Shown in pieces: positions 59,130 to 64,000 of a stretch of DNA of 64,000 bases (its first letter is position 1; each line of letters starts with the position of its first letter). Origin of the DNA: Oceanicella sp. SM1341 (GTDB taxonomy: Bacteria; Pseudomonadota; Alphaproteobacteria; Rhodobacterales; Rhodobacteraceae). The stretch is taken from contig NZ_QRGC01000006.1 in the NCBI RefSeq assembly GCF_003448965.1, positions 144,665 through 208,664 on the forward strand. The letters run 5' to 3'. A model generated the notes under the pieces. It was not told the DNA's origin, did not search any database, and saw nothing but the letters and a program-made list of their open reading frames with translations. Made by a program: the position numbers and the translations under genes.

Positions 59130-60826
59130 TCCGCCGCCTGACGGGCGAGGGCGCCGCCCTCGCCCTGCTCGCCTGCCTCGGCGTGCTGCTGCTGGTGGTG
59201 CCGCTGGGGCGGCTTGCGCTCACCGGCCTCGCGCCCGGCGGCGTGCCCGACCCCGGCGCTTTTGTGGCGGCGCTGGGCGCGGGCTCCACGCTGCGGGCGC
59301 TCGCCAACAGCCTCGTCTCCGCCGGCGGCTCGGCGCTGCTCGCCACGCTGGCGGGCGGGCTGATCGCGCTCGGGCTCGGCCTCACCGACATCCGCGGCCG
59401 CGGGGTGCTCACCTTCCTCGTGCTCCTGCCGATGATGATCCCGCCGCATGTCACCGCCATTGCCTGGATCCAGGCCACCGGCCCCGCGAGCCCGCTCCTG
59501 CTGCTGCTCGGCCTCGCGCCGGCGCCGGGCTCGGAAAACCCGCTCTACTCGGCCGGGGGGGTGATCGCGCTCCTTTCGGTGCAGAACACCGGCCTTGCCT
59601 TCCTCGTGGTGCGCACCGGGCTGCGCGCCCTGCCGCGCGACGTGTCGGAGGCGGCGCGGGTGTTCGGCGCCGGGCCGGGGCGGATGCTGCGCCGCGTGGT
59701 GCTGCCGCTGGTGGCCCCCTCGCTGATCGCGGCGCTGGCGCTGGCCTTCGTCTCGGCGCTGGGGAATTTCGGCATCCCGGCGCTGCTCGGCATCCCGGCG
59801 CGCTTCACCACCCTGCCGGTGCTGATCTGGCGGCGGCTCACCAGCTTCGGGCCGGGCATGCTGCCCGACGTGGCGGTGCTGGCGGTGATCGTGGGCGCGG
59901 TGGCGCTGCTGGCGGTGGCCGCACAGCGCCGCGCGCAGGCCCGGGCCGGCGCCGCCCTCACCGGCGCGCCGCAGCCGGCGCTGGCGCTGCGGCTGGGCCG
60001 GGCGCGGCCCTTCGCCGAGGCCGCTCTCTGGGCTTGGGTGGCGGCCACGCTGGCGCTGCCGCTCGCGGCCCTCATCTCCACCGCGCTGGTGCCGGCCTAC
60101 GGCGTGCGGCTCAGCGCCGAGACCGCCACGCTGGAGAGCTTCCGCGAGGTGCTCTTCGTGCAGGAGGCGCCCTTGCGCGCCTTCGCCAATTCCACCCTGC
60201 TGGCCGGGCTCGCGGCGGCGCTGCTCGCCGCCCTCGCGGTGCTCACCGGCTATTTCGCCGGCCGGCGGGCGCGGCTGCCGCGGTCGGTGGCGGGGGCTGT
60301 CGCCACCCTCGCGGACCTCGCCTACGCCATCCCGGGGCTCGTGGTCTCGATCGCGATGATCCTCGTCTTCCTGCGGCCGCTGCCGGGGCTGGGCGTGTCG
60401 CTCTACGGCACCGGGGGGATCATCCTCGCCGCCTATCTCACCGGGTTCATGGCCATCGCGCTGAAGCCGGTGGCGGCGGCCTATGCCCGGCTCGACCCCG
60501 CGCTCGACGATGCCGCCCGCACCTCCGGCGCCGGGTTCTGGCGGCGGATGCGGCGCATCCTCGGCCCGCTCACCGCGCCGGCGGCGGCCTCGGGCGCGAT
60601 CCTCGTCTTCCTCACGGCCTATAACGAGGTGACCGTCTCCGCCCTGCTCTGGTCCACCGGCAACGAGACCATCGGCACCGCGATCTTCAACTACGAGGAC
60701 AGCGGCGCCACCCCGCTCGCCGCCGCGATGTCGGTGATCACCGTGCTCGCCACCCTGTGCCTGATGCTGCTGCTCGACCGGCTGGGCCGCCGCGCCCCGC
60801 CCGGCGTGGTGCCCTGGCGCGACTGA
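59126..60826 (+). CDS. ABC transporter permease with two fused membrane domains (FbpB type)
   Basis: A 566-residue permease with about twelve helices and two EAA loops: EAARVFGAGPGRMLRRVVLP and DDAARTSGAGFWRRMRRILG. Two BPD permease domains are thus fused, as in FbpB/AfuB/ThiP. It starts at GTG, coupled to the binding protein. The ATPase gene that should follow is inverted, 451 bp downstream. Confidence 0.9.
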   Translation: MIRRLTGEGAALALLACLGVLLLVVPLGRLALTGLAPGGVPDPGAFVAALGAGSTLRALANSLVSAGGSALLATLAGGLIALGLGLTDIRGRGVLTFLVLLPMMIPPHVTAIAWIQATGPASPLLLLLGLAPAPGSENPLYSAGGVIALLSVQNTGLAFLVVRTGLRALPRDVSEAARVFGAGPGRMLRRVVLPLVAPSLIAALALAFVSALGNFGIPALLGIPARFTTLPVLIWRRLTSFGPGMLPDVAVLAVIVGAVALLAVAAQRRAQARAGAALTGAPQPALALRLGRARPFAEAALWAWVAATLALPLAALISTALVPAYGVRLSAETATLESFREVLFVQEAPLRAFANSTLLAGLAAALLAALAVLTGYFAGRRARLPRSVAGAVATLADLAYAIPGLVVSIAMILVFLRPLPGLGVSLYGTGGIILAAYLTGFMAIALKPVAAAYARLDPALDDAARTSGAGFWRRMRRILGPLTAPAAASGAILVFLTAYNEVTVSALLWSTGNETIGTAIFNYEDSGATPLAAAMSVITVLATLCLMLLLDRLGRRAPPGVVPWRD

Positions 60827-60947
60827 GCCGGCCGCTTCCCGCGCGACATCCCGCACCACGCCACGGACAGGTCCCCTCCCGGCCCCGGAGCGCGCCGCAA
60901 CGCCCGTCGCCCGCACCACACTCTGCCACGCCTCCGCCCGGCACGAA

Positions 60948-61096
60948 GGGCCGCGCCCGACCCTGGGTGGGCGCGGCGTCGCTCGTGGTCTGCGGTTTAT
61001 CCCTGAAACCCCGGACGAGGGCTGAGCCCCGTCTGACATCGCCATCGCGCCCTCCCGGGGGGAGGGTCGGGCGCGGCCCGGGCTGGTCGCCCGGGC
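60948..61096 (-). repeat. Dispersed intergenic repeat family 1, copy 4
   Basis: Inverted relative to copies 1 and 2. Perfect 17-bp terminal repeats lie at 60948-60964 and 61063-61079, GGTTTATCCC replaces the internal GATAAACC block in reverse, and the outer GGGCTGGTCGCCCGGGCG arm is intact. Together with the family 2 copy it fills the gap between the permease and ATPase genes. Confidence 0.8.
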
Positions 61097-61174
61097 GAGC
61101 GGGTGGAGCAGTCACGCACAAAATATTGGCAGGACGCAGCGGCGGGTGGAGGAGCGAGCGCGACAGTCCGGCCC

Positions 61175-61253
61175 GTGCCGCCGCGCCGCAGGCGCGGCCC
61201 GGCCCAAACCGCAGGAGACGCGCCCGCGAGGGCGGGTCGACGGAGGGCGGGAG
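61175..61253 (-). repeat. Dispersed intergenic repeat family 2, copy 4
   Basis: Reverse-oriented copy with GCGCGGCCCGGCCCAAACCG, then CAGGAGACGCGC and GGGTCGACGGAGGGCGGGAGG-like sequence. It ends just before the stop codon of the ATPase gene. Confidence 0.75.
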
Positions 61254-61277
61254 GTCTCCGACTCCGCTCGCCCGGCC

Positions 61278-62324
61278 TCAGCCCTCGGGCAGCAGCCAGC
61301 CGCCGGTGACCCGCAGCGGCACGGTCTCGCCGGGTGTCAGGCGGGCAGGGGTGGCGACCGGGAGGGCATTCTCCCAGCCCTCCGGCCGGGCCCGGCCTTC
61401 CCACACACCGCCGCGATAGCGCACGCTCTCCAGCCGCGCCGGCAACCCGCCCCCGGCGATGGCCACCTGGCCCGGGCGCAGCAGCACGGCGCCGGTGCCG
61501 CGGGTGGTGCCGGGGCGGCAGCTCACCTCGGCCGCGAGCCCGTTGCCCAGCCGCACCTGCGCCCGCGCGCCCTCGGCCGCGAGCACTTCGGCCGGAACCA
61601 CCGCGCCGGTGCCCACGAAGCCCGCCACCCGGGCCGAGACCGGCCGGTCATGCAGCTCCTCTGGCGGGGCGACCTGCAGGAAACGCCCCTCCTCCATCAC
61701 CGCCACGAGGTCGGAGAGCGCCATCGCCTCGCGCTGGTCGTGGGTGATGTAGAGCAGCGTCGCGCCGGAGGCGCGGTGGAAGGCGGTGAGCTCCTCCTCC
61801 ATCGCGCCGCGCAGGTGGGGGTCGAGATTGGCGAGCGGCTCGTCCATCAGCACCGTGCCGGCCCGGCTGGCGAGGCAGCGCGCCAGGGCCACGCGCTGGC
61901 GCTGCCCGCCCGAGAGCTCGGCCGGCTTGCGCCCGGCGAGCGGGGTGAGCGCGACGGTTTCGAGGTGACGTTCCGCCTCTTCACCCGCGCGGGCGCGCGA
62001 GGCGCCGGCGGTCTCGATGGGGAAGGCCACGTTCTCGCGCACGCTCATGTGCGGCCAGAGCGCGTAGGACTGGAACACCACCGCCACGCCGCGCGCCTCG
62101 GGCGCCACGTGCAGCCCCGGCCCGGCCATGGCCCGGCCGCCGAGGGCGATCTCGCCGCCGTCGAGCTCCTCGAGCCCGGCGACCAGCCGCAGCAGGGTGG
62201 ATTTCCCGCAGCCCGAGGGCCCGAGCACGGTGAAGAACGCGCCCTCCGGGATATCGGCCGTGAGGCCGCGCAGCGCCGGGCTTCCCGAGAAGCTCTTGCG
62301 CAGGTCGTTCAGATGGATGGACAT
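61278..62324 (-). CDS. Ferric-type ABC transporter ATP-binding protein (FbpC/PotA-like)
   Basis: A 348-residue ATPase with Walker A GPSGCGKSTLL, the signature LSGGQRQRVALARCL, Walker B VLMDEPLANLDP, and a C-terminal TOBE-like regulatory domain. It would energise the adjacent FbpA/FbpB-type proteins, but is on the opposite strand, converging on the permease gene with two dispersed repeats in between. No competing transporter is nearby. Confidence 0.9.
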   Translation of the reverse strand: MSIHLNDLRKSFSGSPALRGLTADIPEGAFFTVLGPSGCGKSTLLRLVAGLEELDGGEIALGGRAMAGPGLHVAPEARGVAVVFQSYALWPHMSVRENVAFPIETAGASRARAGEEAERHLETVALTPLAGRKPAELSGGQRQRVALARCLASRAGTVLMDEPLANLDPHLRGAMEEELTAFHRASGATLLYITHDQREAMALSDLVAVMEEGRFLQVAPPEELHDRPVSARVAGFVGTGAVVPAEVLAAEGARAQVRLGNGLAAEVSCRPGTTRGTGAVLLRPGQVAIAGGGLPARLESVRYRGGVWEGRARPEGWENALPVATPARLTPGETVPLRVTGGWLLPEG

Positions 62325-62413
62325 CTCGCCTCCCCCCTCGCTCCGGGGCAGGCATAGCGCCCCCGGGGGCCGGGGGGCAAGCGCCGGGGCCGCGGCAGGG
62401 CGCGGCGCCCCGT

Positions 62414-62463
62414 CACGCCTGCCGGCAGGCGTGTTTATACCGCGTCACGCCTGCGTGCAGGCG
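62414..62463. terminator. Two hairpins after the hypothetical gene downstream of hemP
   Basis: CACGCCTGCC/GGCAGGCGTG is a perfect 20-bp palindrome, and CGCCTGC-GT-GCAGGCG lies 14 bp further on; GTCACGCCTGC is repeated in both. They probably end the minus-strand mRNA and separate it from the ATPase gene. Confidence 0.55.
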
Positions 62464-62494
62464 GCCTGATGCCGGTCACGCAGGCGCAGGCGCT

Positions 62495-63004
62495 TCAGTG
62501 GATGCGATGCTGGCGCAGCTGCACCACGTTCGGGGCGGAGAACGGATCCTCCTCCGCCTCTTCCTCCGCGCGTTCGCCGTCCGGCGGGGCGGCGAAGCTG
62601 GTGGCCATGCGCAGCGCGGCCGCGATCACCACCGGCAGCACGGCGGGGGCGACGAACAGCGCCGCCACGAGCCCCGCATCCTCGGTGTGCCCGTCCCGGG
62701 CGTAGGCGACCATCTGGGCGAAGGCCGCCTCGTCGCCGCCGAAACAGGTGCAGTTCACCCCGTGGCGCTGCAGCGGCCGGCGGGCGTTGCGCAGCACGAG
62801 GCCCATCAGGCTCTCGAAATCCCGCAGCGCCCGGGCGGCGCGCACCGTGCCGAGCCGGTTGGCGAGATCCTGCCAGACCTCGGCCTGGCTCTCCGGCCCG
62901 TCGCACCACAGGCGCAGGTAGCGCACCACCTGCATCTCCAGCGGGGGAAGCTCGGAGACCACCCCCACCGGTGCCGCGCCGCGCGCTCTCTGCGCAGGCG
63001 TCAT
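62495..63004 (-). CDS. Hypothetical protein cotranscribed with hemP
   Basis: A 169-residue protein without a recognised family. It is helical, with CDGPESQAEVWQDLANRLGT, a pair of cysteines (NCTCFGGDE) and one hydrophobic segment (AALFVAPAVLPVVIAAAL). Its start overlaps the hemP stop as ATGA, so the two are coupled, which suggests a link to haem or iron use. An internal Met 23 codons in could be an alternative start. The coupling and conserved-looking core make it a likely real gene. Confidence 0.7.
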   Translation of the reverse strand: MTPAQRARGAAPVGVVSELPPLEMQVVRYLRLWCDGPESQAEVWQDLANRLGTVRAARALRDFESLMGLVLRNARRPLQRHGVNCTCFGGDEAAFAQMVAYARDGHTEDAGLVAALFVAPAVLPVVIAAALRMATSFAAPPDGERAEEEAEEDPFSAPNVVQLRQHRIH

Positions 63005-63177
63005 TTCGTGAGGATCAGCTTGCCCTGGCGGGTGATGCGCAGGGTGTAGATGTTGCCGTTGAGGGTGATGCGCGCCTCGCGGCCGCCGTCGGTGAGCACC
63101 CGCGCGTCATGCACGCAGGGGCCGCTGGCGGCGACATGGGTGGCGGAGGCGTCTGCGATGGAAGCAACAACATTCAT
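63001..63177 (-). CDS. hemP: Hemin uptake protein HemP
   Basis: A 58-residue protein whose C-terminal half (RVLTDGGREARITLNGNIY, then TLRITRQGKLILTK) is the typical HemP/HmuP domain. HemP proteins promote expression or function of haem receptors. The ATG follows GGGAG. The frame stays open upstream but the family ends here. A minus-strand promoter is about 210 bp upstream. Confidence 0.9.
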   Translation of the reverse strand: MNVVASIADASATHVAASGPCVHDARVLTDGGREARITLNGNIYTLRITRQGKLILTK

Positions 63178-63860
63178 TCCCGATTCTCCCGTGATGGCGG
63201 CGTTTCGCCGCGAACTTGCCTGGACCGGAAGGACCAGCCGCGGCCGTGCGGACAACGGACGGCGCAAATCTTGGGTGGGCAGGTCCTGGGCGGATGCATT
63301 GACAGAAGATGTGGACTGCATGGATCTGATCCCGGTCTGAGCGTGGTCCGGGCTGCCCCGGGGTCGGGGTGGCTAGGCGATGAGGAAAGTCTTACAAAAA
63401 CGCTCAGGTTGGTCAATCCCGATTTTTTTGCTAAGTTTCTTTGGCGGAGAAAAATGCTCGGGAATCGGCGTGATTATCATGCAATTCAATCGCTTAGGCC
63501 GCAAGGGGCCCGTGCTGCGGCCGCGAACACCCACGGCGCTGTGTCTTGACAGTTTTTATCGGATTTGCGTAACCGGCGAAAGACGGGCCGCGAACCGGGC
63601 CGGAGGGGAAACACGGATGCGCCGCATGGCGGATCCGTCTTCCGCTCCCGCGACGGTCGGGCCTGTGCGGCGGGAAAGCCCCGCTGCCAGGAAGGAGCCG
63701 AGATTGGTCATGGCAGGACATCCCACCGGGCCGCAGGCAGGCCGGACGTCTTCCGCAGCGTCGGAAGCCGCCCGCAGGCATGCCCGCTGTCCGGATCCGT
63801 TCCGCCGTGCCGTGCCGCGCTCCGTGCCCCCCATACTCCATCCGTTCCGGGAGATCCGCC
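63178..63860. other. Regulatory gap between hemP and the next gene
   Basis: This 683-bp divergent gap contains a conspicuous AT-rich island (about 63380-63490) with T7 and A5 runs, the small inverted repeat TGATTATCA (63471-63479), and a plus-strand -35 TTGACA (63546-63551) with only a weak -10. It may carry iron-regulator sites, but no known Fur, Irr or RirA motif could be assigned with confidence. Confidence 0.45.
63389..63416 (-). promoter_or_regulatory. Candidate hemP promoter
   Basis: On the minus strand TTGACC, 16 bp, then TAAGAC, within a short AT-rich stretch. It is the best sigma-70-like pair upstream of hemP, though about 210 bp away. Confidence 0.45.
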
Positions 63861-64000
63861 ATGGAGCCTGAAACCACCCCCTCGACCCTGCCCCAGGCTC
63901 CGGCCGCCGATTCCGCCGCCGAGGCGCCCTCCGGCGCCGCCGCGCCCGCGCAGGCCCCGGAGAGCGGCGCCGCCCCGGCCGGGGGCGCCGCTCCCGCGCC
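63861..64000 (+). CDS. Pro/Ala-rich protein N-terminus, possibly ExbB-like
   Basis: The first 46 codons of a gene that continues past the window. It starts with ATG after GGGAG. The visible part is low-complexity Pro/Ala/Glu (MEPETTPSTLPQAPAADSA) with no fold signal. Such leaders precede some ExbB or TonB proteins in haem-uptake loci, so ExbB is a contextual guess only. Confidence 0.55.
   Translation, partial: MEPETTPSTLPQAPAADSAAEAPSGAAAPAQAPESGAAPAGGAAPA

Noticed and set aside
63471..63495. Fur box upstream of hemP
   Set aside because: TGATTATCATGCAATTCA shares only part of the Fur consensus; too weak to annotate as a site.

Overview
The window is a GC-rich chromosomal segment of an alphaproteobacterium, most likely a Rhodobacterales/Paracoccaceae relative. 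This is an inference from gene content: the ybbN-LON-Trm112 block, an Irr-type iron box in front of a membrane ferritin (mbfA), hemP, an AsnC-like regulator divergent from hppD, and a single-chain pyruvate carboxylase. About 55 protein genes and one tRNA can be supported. There is no phage, plasmid, integrase, transposase or CRISPR array. The accessory signal is in the gaps between genes, which hold several families of repeats.

Layout. 0-7 kb: tail of a peptide-type ABC ATPase, an amidase, an AraC regulator with palindromes around its start, an aldehyde dehydrogenase, a His-rich CobW-type metallochaperone, a conserved protein of unknown function and a YrhK-like membrane protein. 7-14.6 kb: pyruvate carboxylase, a gap with two copies of repeat family 1, a LysE exporter, an RsmC-like methyltransferase, an MFS transporter and a SnoaL-like protein. 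14.6-19.3 kb: an acyl-CoA ligase and an SDR protein without the catalytic lysine, flanked by two inverted triple-hairpin arrays; then a UbiH-type hydroxylase and a GNAT. 19.4-19.6 kb: a 30-unit heptanucleotide array. 19.8-22.4 kb: Trm112, LON-domain protein, thioredoxin YbbN, YbaK editing protein and tRNA-Gly. 23-26.9 kb: a Tat-exported PaoABC-type molybdo-iron-sulfur aldehyde oxidoreductase. 27-31 kb: GST, alpha/beta hydrolase, a repeat-only gap, a PhyH-like oxygenase and a small ribbon-helix-helix protein. 31-34.6 kb: a partial capsule export set (KpsE, KpsT, glycosyltransferase). 34.7-39.8 kb: a full LivGFHMK transporter with a tandem repeat inside it. 40-41.5 kb: rfbC-rfbD. 42-46.6 kb: ftsK and a DapC-like aminotransferase. 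47-50.8 kb: mbfA divergent from mutS. 51-58 kb: GNAT, hppD with its Lrp/AsnC regulator, a lone receiver protein, an SDR, an inositol-phosphatase-family enzyme, a periplasmic sensor-like protein and a metallophosphoesterase. 58-62.3 kb: a ferric-type ABC importer whose ATPase gene points the opposite way, with repeats at the junction. 62.5-64 kb: a hypothetical gene overlapping hemP, and the start of a Pro/Ala-rich, possibly ExbB-like, protein.

How the genes connect. Iron is a recurring theme: mbfA with an Irr-like box, a ferric-type importer, hemP and perhaps an ExbB-type gene. Surface polysaccharide is another: KpsE/KpsT/GT2 and dTDP-rhamnose genes, both incomplete sets. The strongest points for follow-up are the four-copy 17-bp-TIR element, a second four-copy repeat, the triple 21-bp hairpin arrays, the two-block heptamer array, the iron box at mbfA and the ATGCGC half-site array between hppD and its regulator.
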